A DNA stretch of 5,505 nucleotides, from positions 1 through 5,505 of the forward strand of contig DSDB01000136.1 of the NCBI GenBank assembly GCA_011057845.1. The letters run 5' to 3'. Below, piece after piece: positions 1 to 5,505 of this stretch. The stretch's first letter is position 1, and each line of letters starts with the position of its first letter. The notes beneath the pieces were generated by a model. It did not search any database. It worked only from the letters and a program-made list of their open reading frames with translations, and had not been told where the DNA came from. This DNA comes from Phycisphaerales bacterium. Its GTDB lineage: Bacteria > Planctomycetota > Phycisphaerae > Sedimentisphaerales > Anaerobacaceae. A program made the position numbers and the translations under genes.

Positions 1-1
1 T

Positions 2-856
2 CAAACGGACGCATCACACGCCATCCAGACGGCGGCGGCCAAAGGCGCCGTCAGTCAGAGTCTGAGCTCCGCGGCTCGTCGTAACTGGCCTCGCTCGGCC
101 GACAAAGATGTCGTCAACCGGGGGCAGAAGGCGCATCTGAAGCCCAAGTCGGTTGTCGCCGAGGCCTACCGGACGATACGAACAGGCGTATTCTTCGGAA
201 TTCCCAAGGAGGAGGCCAAGACCATTCTTGTGACCTCGCCGGCCCCCGGCGACGGCAAGAGCACGCTTGTCAGCAATCTCGCCATTACGATGGCCCAGGC
301 GGGCCAGAAGACCATCATAGTGGACGCCGACTTCCGAAAGCCGATGCAGCACAACATTTTTGAAATCGACAGCGGGAAGAAGGGGCTGGCCGACGTGTTG
401 ACCCAGGAAATCAGCCTCAAGGAAGCCATCGAGCATGGGCCGGTGCCGGGGCTGGATATTCTGCATTGCGGCATGGAGTTGCCCAACCCGTCCGAGGTTC
501 TCAACAGCGTGCTGTTCGGCGGCATGCTCCAGGAGTTGGCCCAGACCTACGACCGGGTGATTATCGACTCCCCACCGGTTGGGCTCGTGGCGGACAGCCA
601 AATCCTCGCGGCCACTTGCGATATTGTGCTACTGGTGCTGCGGGCGGAGAAATCGACGCGGCGGCACAGTCTGTACGCAAAGGACAGTCTCATGGGCGTT
701 GGAGGCAACATCCTCGGCGTCGTCGTCAATGATGTGCCTCGCAAGCACGGACGGTACGGTTATTATTCGAGCTATGGCAGCTATGGGGGCTATGGTTATT
801 ACGGACGGCATGGCTACTACGGCCGTGCGGGCAATCGCGAAGACGACGAAGCGTAG
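2..856 (+). CDS. BY-type tyrosine autokinase, Wzc/CpsD/EpsG-like (3' part; start outside window)
   Basis: Cytoplasmic P-loop tyrosine kinase domain that in polysaccharide export autophosphorylates and governs chain length and secretion. The frame is open from base 2 to the TAG at 854-856 (284 residues visible) with no usable in-frame start before the kinase domain, so the gene begins to the left. Seen in order: a polar linker (bases 2-150); the EX2RX2R oligomerisation motif EAYRTIR (161-181); Walker A APGDGKST (242-265, Lys at 257); Walker A' VDADFRKP (320-343); Walker B VIIDSPP (557-577); and a Gly/Tyr-rich tail with ten tyrosines (755-820), the expected autophosphorylation cluster. More than 50 residues precede EAYR, which suits fusion to an N-terminal Wzz chain-length domain, but no Wzz or membrane segment is visible, so a separate CpsD-type protein is not excluded. 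The next gene in the same direction is a Wzy-like protein, supporting a polysaccharide role. The family call is firm; the polymer is unknown. Confidence 0.93.
   Translation, partial: QTDASHAIQTAAAKGAVSQSLSSAARRNWPRSADKDVVNRGQKAHLKPKSVVAEAYRTIRTGVFFGIPKEEAKTILVTSPAPGDGKSTLVSNLAITMAQAGQKTIIVDADFRKPMQHNIFEIDSGKKGLADVLTQEISLKEAIEHGPVPGLDILHCGMELPNPSEVLNSVLFGGMLQELAQTYDRVIIDSPPVGLVADSQILAATCDIVLLVLRAEKSTRRHSLYAKDSLMGVGGNILGVVVNDVPRKHGRYGYYSSYGSYGGYGYYGRHGYYGRAGNREDDEA
755..820 (+). other. Tyrosine-rich C-terminal cluster of the kinase
   Basis: Within the kinase gene, ten Tyr codons lie among Gly, Ser, Arg and His in 22 codons, including three YY pairs (761-766, 797-802, 815-820). BY-kinases carry such a tail as the substrate of trans-autophosphorylation between neighbouring subunits. 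The Gly-Tyr spacing is more regular than in the Escherichia coli Wzc tail as I recall it. The tail is followed by a short acidic end (EDDEA). Confidence 0.85.
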
Positions 857-1035
857 TCCGGCTGGGGGGGGGAGTTTCAATCCGCCATAGGACGGCAGGT
901 GAACACGGTGTTTAACGGCAGGGAAGGCTTTTTGTGCGATAGGGCGGTTTGTGCAGCCGGGATTCTGCCGCGTGCAGGTGACGTCGCTGCGGCTGTGGCC
1001 GCCGTTTGGACGGGGGTGTGTGGACATATGGCTGG
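857..1035. other. Intergenic stretch between kinase and Wzy-like gene
   Basis: It holds a run of nine G (864-872), a small perfect inverted repeat AACAC-G-GTGTT (902-912), and a T5 run (929-933) with no stable stem before it. No good -35/-10 pair or rho-independent terminator was found by eye, so read-through from the kinase gene into the next gene is plausible. A 51-codon GTG-started frame (899-1054) crosses the stretch, but nothing supports it as a gene. Confidence 0.5.
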
Positions 1036-3564
1036 ATGGGGGTATTCCGAGTGAGGGTTGACCGTTCACTATATTATCATACGTGGTTCGACGTGGCGAT
1101 AGAGCGGTTGCTCATCGGCCTGTTGATCTTCATGCCCTTCGCATTTGGAGTCCGGAAGGCCTGGAGCGAGCAGGTTGTTATCGTCCTGTCTGGACTGATG
1201 CTGCTGTGTTTCGCCATGAAGCTGCTGGTTCATCGCTCGCAGCCGATGGCCTGGAGTTGGGCGTACCTGCCCATTGCCCTGTTTGTGGCGGTGGCCTTGT
1301 TCCAGTTGGTGCCGCTTCCGCGCCCGGTGGTGGATGTCATCTCGCCGAATACCGCCGCCGAACGCGAGATGCTCCTCGGGGATTTCCCGGACGCGGATCG
1401 GCTGCTTGCGACCATGCCGTTGAGTTTCTACCGGCATGCGACCTGGCACGATCTGCGTCTGGTGCTGTCTGTTGCGGCCGTCTTCGTCGTGGTTCTCAAT
1501 GTTGTTCGCCAGGCAAGCCAGGTGCGGCGGCTGCTCAAAGTCATTGCGTTGATCGGCGGGGCGGTGGCCGTCCTGGCCCTGTTGCAGGCCCTGTTCGGCA
1601 ACGGCAAGTATTACTGGTTCATCACGCCGGAGTATCCCGTGGCTATCCGCTCGGGGCCCTTTGTCAATCGCAATCACTTTGCGCAGTTCATGGCGCTGTC
1701 GGTCGGTGCGGGTCTGGCGTATCTATGTGTTCGTCTGCACGAGGCGTTCGCCGGGCGGAGGCATTCCCTGGCGGGACTGTGCGAGTATCTGGGATCGAGG
1801 GCTGCTCGTGAAGTGTGGATGCTCGTCGGCCTGATGAGCCTGGGCGTGGCGACGGTGGTCATCGCGATGTCGCGGGGAGGGACCATCAGTCTGGTGCTCT
1901 CCGGGGTCTTGACGGTCGTATTGCTGTCGTTGCGGTCGTCGCTGAAGGGGTCGGGGTGGATCATGGTGATCCTGGCGGTGGTGGCCTTCGCATGTGTGGT
2001 TTTCACGGGGCTGGACGCCATTATCGACAGATTCGCCAACCTGGGCGCCGACACCAGTTCCGAGAGCCGCATGCAGATTCTCAAGGACCTGACCGCGGCC
2101 TACGGGCGGTTTCCCGTCTTCGGAACGGGTTTGGGTACCCATGCGTTTGTGTATCCCATGTTTAAGCGGATTGATAACGTTCTGTGGTATACCCACGCGG
2201 AGAACGAGTATGCCCAGGTGCTGGAAGAGACAGGCGTTGCGGGACTTGCGGTCCTGGCGTTGTTCGGCCTGATGGTGATGTACGGCGGCTGCCGGTGCCT
2301 GAGGCGGGGGCGATTGCCGATCTGCTCGGCGGTGTACGGGCTGGGCTTTGGATTGACGGCGATCCTGATTCACAGTTTGACGGATTTCGGCCAGCACATG
2401 CCCGCCAATGCCATGCTGTCGGCCGTGTTCTGTGCCTTGGTGATCAGCCTCTCACGGCACGGCCAGGCCGAACCGGCGGTATCGCAGACCGCGCCAGCGG
2501 GCAGGGCGGGATACTTGGGGCGGTCGGCGTTTCTGGTTGTGGTTGCGGCCGTGTTTGGGGGCGCTGTCTGGGCCGCGGATTGCGCCAGGGCCGGTGAAAT
2601 GCACTGGGCCGCCGCACTGACATCCGAGAATGCCCTGAGCAAGCGCGACTGGCAGGGCGATGAGGCGGAGTACTCGCAACTGATCTCCCACGCCGCCAAA
2701 GCCGTGGAGTGCGATCCCGGCAATGTTCAGTATTTACACTGGCTGACTGTCTATCGATGGCATGAGCTGGATCAGCAGGCCGGTGGACAAGGCAATCTGA
2801 TCAGTTTGTCGCCCCGGCAGCGGCAGCGTCTGGAAGAGATTGTCGTCGATTTGCGACGCGCTTGCGCCATCTGCCCGGCGTATGGGCCGGCTTTTAGCGT
2901 GCTCGGCCAGATCGAACTGTTCGTCCTGGACCAGCCGGGCGGCGCCGAGAACATCCGGCGGGGCCTGCGGCTGTCGCCGTCCGATCCCGTCAGCTGCTTC
3001 GTGGCCGGGCGTCTGGACGTGCTCGATGGGGATATGGATGCGGCGGCCGTCAAGTTTCAGAAGGCCGTCAGCCTCAACAGAGGGCTGTTCAAGGATGTCG
3101 TGAACATCTTTCTGACGGACCTGAGTCGCCCGCAGTTGGCCCTGGCCGCGGCCGAGGACGACATCTGGAGACTGAACTACGTGGCTCGCCTCCTGGATGC
3201 GATGCAGTATACGGATCTGGCTACCGAAGCGCGGGCGAAGGCCAGATCGCTGCTTGACGCCAAGAAACAGGCCGATGGGGCCTCCGCCACGGAATTGGTG
3301 ATGCTCGCCGAGTTCCTCAAAGGCGACGGCGAGAATGAACAGGCCGCCGAGTGTTACCGGCGGGCCCTGGCACTGGACTACGGCCAGGTGAGATGGCGAC
3401 TGTCGCTGGCCGAGCTGCTGGTGAAGATGGACCGCGTCAATGAAGCCTTTGAGGAGGTCAAGACGTGCCTGCGGTTGCATCCGGGATATGTCCCGGCCCG
3501 CAAGCTCGCCCTGACGCTGGCGACGCACCCGGCGGTATTGAACTCGAAGACGGAGATTCCGTGA
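1036..3564 (+). CDS. O-antigen ligase/polymerase-like (Wzy_C) membrane protein with C-terminal TPR region
   Basis: Inner-membrane protein expected to polymerise lipid-linked repeat units or ligate glycan to an acceptor on the periplasmic side. With the ATG at 1036 it has 842 residues. Residues 1-515 are many hydrophobic helices with Wzy_C hallmarks: GPFVNRNHF (207-215), SRGG (Arg280), SESR (Arg345), GTGLGTHAFVYP (363-374) and the HAENEY segment (387-392), whose Arg and His residues resemble the catalytic set of WaaL/Wzy enzymes. A last membrane helix (about 492-516) leads to a soluble tail of about 325 residues with TPR-like helix pairs near 616-684 and 751-831, probably periplasmic. The start is uncertain: TTG 1006, GTG 1018, ATG 1036 and GTG 1051 share the frame (upstream stop at 979) and none has a strong ribosome binding site; GTG 1051 has GGGGG nine bases before it. 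Ligase, polymerase and protein O-oligosaccharyltransferase cannot be told apart from sequence alone. It lies between the kinase and the initiating transferase, favouring a polysaccharide polymerase. Confidence 0.87.
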   Translation: MGVFRVRVDRSLYYHTWFDVAIERLLIGLLIFMPFAFGVRKAWSEQVVIVLSGLMLLCFAMKLLVHRSQPMAWSWAYLPIALFVAVALFQLVPLPRPVVDVISPNTAAEREMLLGDFPDADRLLATMPLSFYRHATWHDLRLVLSVAAVFVVVLNVVRQASQVRRLLKVIALIGGAVAVLALLQALFGNGKYYWFITPEYPVAIRSGPFVNRNHFAQFMALSVGAGLAYLCVRLHEAFAGRRHSLAGLCEYLGSRAAREVWMLVGLMSLGVATVVIAMSRGGTISLVLSGVLTVVLLSLRSSLKGSGWIMVILAVVAFACVVFTGLDAIIDRFANLGADTSSESRMQILKDLTAAYGRFPVFGTGLGTHAFVYPMFKRIDNVLWYTHAENEYAQVLEETGVAGLAVLALFGLMVMYGGCRCLRRGRLPICSAVYGLGFGLTAILIHSLTDFGQHMPANAMLSAVFCALVISLSRHGQAEPAVSQTAPAGRAGYLGRSAFLVVVAAVFGGAVWAADCARAGEMHWAAALTSENALSKRDWQGDEAEYSQLISHAAKAVECDPGNVQYLHWLTVYRWHELDQQAGGQGNLISLSPRQRQRLEEIVVDLRRACAICPAYGPAFSVLGQIELFVLDQPGGAENIRRGLRLSPSDPVSCFVAGRLDVLDGDMDAAAVKFQKAVSLNRGLFKDVVNIFLTDLSRPQLALAAAEDDIWRLNYVARLLDAMQYTDLATEARAKARSLLDAKKQADGASATELVMLAEFLKGDGENEQAAECYRRALALDYGQVRWRLSLAELLVKMDRVNEAFEEVKTCLRLHPGYVPARKLALTLATHPAVLNSKTEIP

Positions 3565-3663
3565 CGCATCGCTTCCCAGTGCCTGTCCGCTGCGATTCAC
3601 ACAGCGTCGTCGCGTGCGGCCCGTCGGACAAGGATTGAAAACGCCGATTTCTATACAGTCTCC
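3565..3663. other. Short gap between Wzy-like and WecA-like genes
   Basis: These 99 bases contain a modest stem (CGCTG 3588-3592 with CAGCG 3602-3606) and a wider inverted repeat TGTCCG (3584-3589) / CGGACA (3625-3630). No U-tract follows, so this is not a classical terminator. TTGAAA (3635-3640) and TATACA (3652-3657) look like promoter boxes but are only 11 bases apart. No Shine-Dalgarno sequence precedes the ATG at 3664. Confidence 0.4.
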
Positions 3664-5118
3664 ATGAGAACATACCTCAGTGTGTATTTCGGTTCGTTGG
3701 TTCTGGCGCTGATCGCCACGCCGATTGTGATTCGGATTGCACGCGCCCGGGGCATCCTCGACTCACCGGGTCCCCGCAAGGTTCACCGCAGACCCGTGCC
3801 GCGCATCGGAGGGTTGGCGATCTACGTCGGGATGATGGGACTGAGCGTACCTGTGCTGTTCCTGCCGAACACCATTGGGCAGAGCTTCCGGGCCATCGCT
3901 CCACAAGTGGCGGCGGTGCTGGCGGCCGCAACGATCATGCTGTTTGTGGGCCTGGCCGACGACATGTATTCGTTGCGGGCGAGGACCAAATTGACGGCTC
4001 AACTGGTGACCGCGACGCTCGTCTGCGCGGCAGGCGTGCGTATCGAGGCTGTTAGTTTCGGCAACGGTGTCGTCCTGTCGTTTGGCCCGCTGGCTTGGCC
4101 TCTGACGGTGCTCTGGATCGTGGGCATCACCAACGCGGTCAATCTCAGCGACGGACTGGATGGGCTGGCGGCGGGCATCGCGGCCATTGCCTGCGGTGTC
4201 ATCGCCGTCTATGCCATGCACACCTCCAACGTGATGATGGCGGTGCTGATGCTGTCGCTGCTGGGCAGCCTGACGGGCTTTCTGTATTTCAACTTCAGCC
4301 CGGCCCGGATATTCATGGGCGATTCGGGCAGTCTGTTCCTGGGTATGATGCTCGGGGCGTCGAGTGTGCTGTGTGCGGCCAAGACAGCCACACTGGTGGG
4401 GTTGGCCCTGCCGGTCGTGGCGCTGGGTCTGCCGATCTTCGACACGTTTTTCTCGATGCTTCGGCGTTTCCTGCAACGGCGTTCGCTCTTTGCGCCGGAC
4501 AAGAGTCACTTCCACCACCGGTTGCTGGCCATGGGTCTTCGACAGCGCCATGCGGTCCTGACGGCCTATGCGTTGACGCTGGCGGGCACGGGGCTGGGAC
4601 TGTTCATGCTCTTCACGCAGGGGGCGCAGACCGTCGTCATCTTCGGCGGTATCCTGCTGTTGTTCGTGCTGGTCTTCCGTGCGGTCGGTTCCATCCGTTT
4701 GCGAGAGACGATCGAGGGGATTCGCCGCAACAGCGGAATCAACGCTCAGCGCAAACGGGAGTTGGCGCATTTTGAGCGGATCGAACTGCACTTCCGCCAC
4801 GCCAAGGGCTTTGACCAGTGGTGGGAGGCGGTCTGCGAGGCCGCCGAGGCCCTGGATTTCGCCCGAAGCCGCATGTGCGTGCAGTCCCGCGACGGCATGC
4901 AGCGAGAGTTGCTGTGGGAGAAGACGCCGGACAATGGCCAGACGCTGGCGGACGACGTGGTGCGCTTGACAATCCCGATTCGCGATCGGCGGGGGAGCGG
5001 CCCGGCGAACCTGCAGATTGAGGTCAAGGCCAATGGATCGCTGGAGTCGGCGGGGCGGCGGCTGACGCTTTTCGGCAGGCTGGCGGGCGAGTACCCCATC
5101 GCCAACTTGCGGGATTAA
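3664..5118 (+). CDS. Polyprenyl-phosphate N-acetylhexosamine-1-phosphate transferase, WecA/TagO family, with C-terminal extension
   Basis: Integral membrane enzyme that transfers a sugar-1-phosphate from a UDP-sugar (GlcNAc in the best-known members) to undecaprenyl phosphate, starting lipid-linked glycan synthesis. Of 484 residues, the first ~345 form about 11 hydrophobic helices as in WecA. Family motifs are intact: DSPGPRKVHRRPVPRIGG near residues 32-51; the Mg-binding LADD with Asp99-Asp100; NAVNLSDGLDGLA with Asn157, Asn160, Asp163 and Asp166; MGDSGS (218-223); and DKSHFHHR (279-286), the His-rich cytoplasmic loop typical of WecA rather than MraY. Residues ~350-484 are an additional, mostly soluble domain: a charged helix, then alternating strands and helices ending LESAGRRLTLFGRLAGEY. 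WecA of about 360 residues lacks it. The ATG at 3664 is the first start in this frame with a typical N-terminal helix right after it; no clear ribosome binding site precedes it. Family is firm; the exact sugar substrate is not determined. Confidence 0.95.
   Translation: MRTYLSVYFGSLVLALIATPIVIRIARARGILDSPGPRKVHRRPVPRIGGLAIYVGMMGLSVPVLFLPNTIGQSFRAIAPQVAAVLAAATIMLFVGLADDMYSLRARTKLTAQLVTATLVCAAGVRIEAVSFGNGVVLSFGPLAWPLTVLWIVGITNAVNLSDGLDGLAAGIAAIACGVIAVYAMHTSNVMMAVLMLSLLGSLTGFLYFNFSPARIFMGDSGSLFLGMMLGASSVLCAAKTATLVGLALPVVALGLPIFDTFFSMLRRFLQRRSLFAPDKSHFHHRLLAMGLRQRHAVLTAYALTLAGTGLGLFMLFTQGAQTVVIFGGILLLFVLVFRAVGSIRLRETIEGIRRNSGINAQRKRELAHFERIELHFRHAKGFDQWWEAVCEAAEALDFARSRMCVQSRDGMQRELLWEKTPDNGQTLADDVVRLTIPIRDRRGSGPANLQIEVKANGSLESAGRRLTLFGRLAGEYPIANLRD
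4720..5115 (+). other. Cytosolic C-terminal extension of the transferase (unassigned domain)
   Basis: About 130 residues after the last membrane helix. It starts with a basic, probably helical stretch (NAQRKRELAHFERIEL at 360-375), followed by a W-W pair (FDQWWEAVCEAAEAL), then short strand-like segments (MCVQS, LLWEK, VRLTIPI, LQIEV) and a final amphipathic helix. This alternation is compatible with a small GAF-like or other alpha/beta sensor fold, but I see no ligand-binding signature. The inferred topology (11 helices, N-terminus outside) puts it in the cytosol. Confidence 0.5.
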
Positions 5119-5143
5119 GCGGCAATACGTGGGAGAAAGCAGG

Positions 5144-5353
5144 TTAGAATAGGGGATATATGAATGGGGCGATACCCGTGCCGCCCAGCAGGACCAGCAG
5201 GCCCAGCAGGAGCATTACGATGAGCATGGGCAGCAGCCACCACTTCTTGTTGTGCTTGAGGAACTCCCAGAACTCGCCGATAATCGAGAGTTGCTTGCCC
5301 CTGGAGAGGGCCTGGAAGTCATCGGTTGGGTCGTGGGTGGGTTTATCGGGCAT
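5144..5353 (-). CDS. DUF5989 family small membrane protein (SxtK-like)
   Basis: A 69-residue protein of unknown function. A polar N-terminal region (1-26) is followed by the amphipathic EFWEFLKHNKKWW (27-39), one hydrophobic helix (about 40-58), and a short end APFIYPLF. The EFWEFL...KKWWLLP...APFIY pattern is what I recall of DUF5989 proteins. The ATG at 5353 has a good Shine-Dalgarno GGAG on the minus strand (5364-5361) seven bases upstream, better than any plus-strand gene here. It begins 12 bases after the stop of the SxtJ-like gene, so the two are almost certainly co-transcribed. Its stop is 25 bases from the end of the converging transferase gene. In other bacteria such small proteins accompany SxtJ and a carbamoyltransferase; the role is not known. 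Confidence 0.85.
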   Translation of the reverse strand: MPDKPTHDPTDDFQALSRGKQLSIIGEFWEFLKHNKKWWLLPMLIVMLLLGLLVLLGGTGIAPFIYPLF

Positions 5354-5360
5354 TCGCGTT

Positions 5361-5364
5361 CTCC
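5361..5364 (-). promoter_or_regulatory. Ribosome binding site of the DUF5989 gene
   Basis: The minus strand reads GGAG, then seven bases, then ATG at 5353-5351. It sits just after the SxtJ-like stop codon (5368-5366) and fixes the start of the small gene. Confidence 0.65.
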
Positions 5365-5365
5365 G

Positions 5366-5505
5366 TCAGAACTGCTGGAAATAGCGTTTGACCTGGGTGG
5401 TCTGCTCGTGCGGCCGCCAGTATGAGCCGCGGTCGTCGGTAAATCGGTGGTCGAGTGCGTCGCGGCCGATTAGCCGAAACACCAGGGCCAACGGCGTCAG
5501 CAGCA
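5366..5505 (-). CDS. SxtJ-like membrane protein (3' end only; start outside window)
   Basis: The last 45 codons of a minus-strand gene are visible, ending in TGA (5368-5366). The peptide begins with the end of a hydrophobic helix (LLTPLALVFRLIG), then GRDAL, DDRGSYWRP and a final VKRYFQQF. A helix followed by GRD(A/P)L, then SYW.P and an aromatic/basic QF end, is the C-terminal signature I recall for SxtJ family membrane proteins, named after a gene of unknown function in saxitoxin clusters. Its close spacing to a DUF5989 gene supports the call, since the two usually occur together. The presence of an SxtJ homologue does not imply toxin production; the pair is widespread in bacteria with no such pathway. 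Only a fragment is seen, so confidence is moderate. Confidence 0.72.
   Translation of the reverse strand, partial: LLTPLALVFRLIGRDALDHRFTDDRGSYWRPHEQTTQVKRYFQQF

Noticed and set aside
14..601. Minus-strand frame of 195 codons opposite the kinase domain
   Set aside because: The plus strand encodes Walker A, A' and B motifs here; the antisense product resembles no family I know.
864..872. Run of nine G after the kinase stop codon
   Set aside because: A homopolymer in non-coding DNA, possibly of uncertain length from sequencing; there is no sign of phase-variable control since it lies outside any frame or recognised promoter.
902..912. Perfect small palindrome AACAC-G-GTGTT as an operator
   Set aside because: Only 11 bases with a one-base centre, single copy, and no adjacent promoter; expected by chance at this scale.
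2734..3600. Minus-strand frame of 288 codons opposite the TPR region
   Set aside because: Low-complexity Gln/Arg/Gly composition and no recognisable motif; explained by third-position GC bias of the plus-strand gene.
3584..3630. Inverted repeats after the Wzy-like gene as a terminator
   Set aside because: The short stem has no following U-tract and the wider arms (6 bp) enclose 35 bases; not a credible rho-independent terminator.
3635..3657. TTGAAA and TATACA as a promoter for the transferase gene
   Set aside because: The boxes are 11 bases apart, far from the roughly 17 needed for a sigma-70 type promoter; no better pair was found.
3763..4800. Long minus-strand open frame of 345 codons opposite the transferase gene
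   Set aside because: Its product is rich in Arg, Gln and His with no hydrophobic or domain pattern, and it lies opposite a gene with intact catalytic motifs; it is a GC-rich antisense shadow.
5184..5210. Three tandem 9-base units (cccagcagg, accagcagg, cccagcagg)
   Set aside because: They encode Leu-rich membrane helix residues (LLG, LLV, LLG) of the DUF5989 protein on the minus strand; codon repetition explains them.

Overview
This is a GC-rich, gene-dense bacterial window that reads as part of a surface or exopolysaccharide locus of the Wzx/Wzy type. Three plus-strand genes occupy about the first 5.1 kb, and a small minus-strand gene pair converges on them at the right edge. The source is probably a planctomycete (Phycisphaerae-like). 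The reasons are the ligase/polymerase fused to a TPR tail, the transferase with a cytosolic extension ending in an 'NGSLESAGRR' type segment, the SxtJ/DUF5989 pair, and the weak Shine-Dalgarno signals on the plus strand. This assignment is from memory of the families, not from a search, and other deep-branching Gram-negatives remain possible.

Layout: (1) 2-856 is the 3' part of a BY-type tyrosine autokinase (Wzc/CpsD/EpsG-like) with a tyrosine-rich tail; its start lies left of the window. (2) 857-1035 is a short non-coding stretch with no convincing promoter or terminator. (3) 1036-3564 is a large O-antigen ligase/polymerase-like (Wzy_C) membrane protein with a C-terminal TPR region of about 325 residues. 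(4) 3565-3663 is a short gap. (5) 3664-5118 is a WecA/TagO/MraY-family polyprenyl-phosphate sugar-1-phosphate transferase with all catalytic motifs and an unusual C-terminal extension of about 130 residues. (6) On the minus strand, 5144-5353 is a 69-residue DUF5989 membrane protein, and 5366-5505 is the 3' end of an SxtJ-like membrane protein.

How they may work together: the WecA-like enzyme would load the first sugar phosphate onto the lipid carrier. Glycosyltransferases and a flippase, not seen here, would extend and flip the unit. The Wzy_C protein would polymerise or transfer the glycan on the outer face of the membrane, and the BY-kinase would control chain length and export by cycles of tyrosine phosphorylation. 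The minus-strand pair is a separate unit that in other genomes accompanies a carbamoyltransferase, so a carbamoyl-modification cassette may continue to the right of the window.

No RNA gene, CRISPR array, insertion sequence or integrase was seen. I found no clear evidence of an entirely new system. The points most worth following are the transferase C-terminal domain, the TPR tail on the ligase, and the SxtJ/DUF5989 pair.
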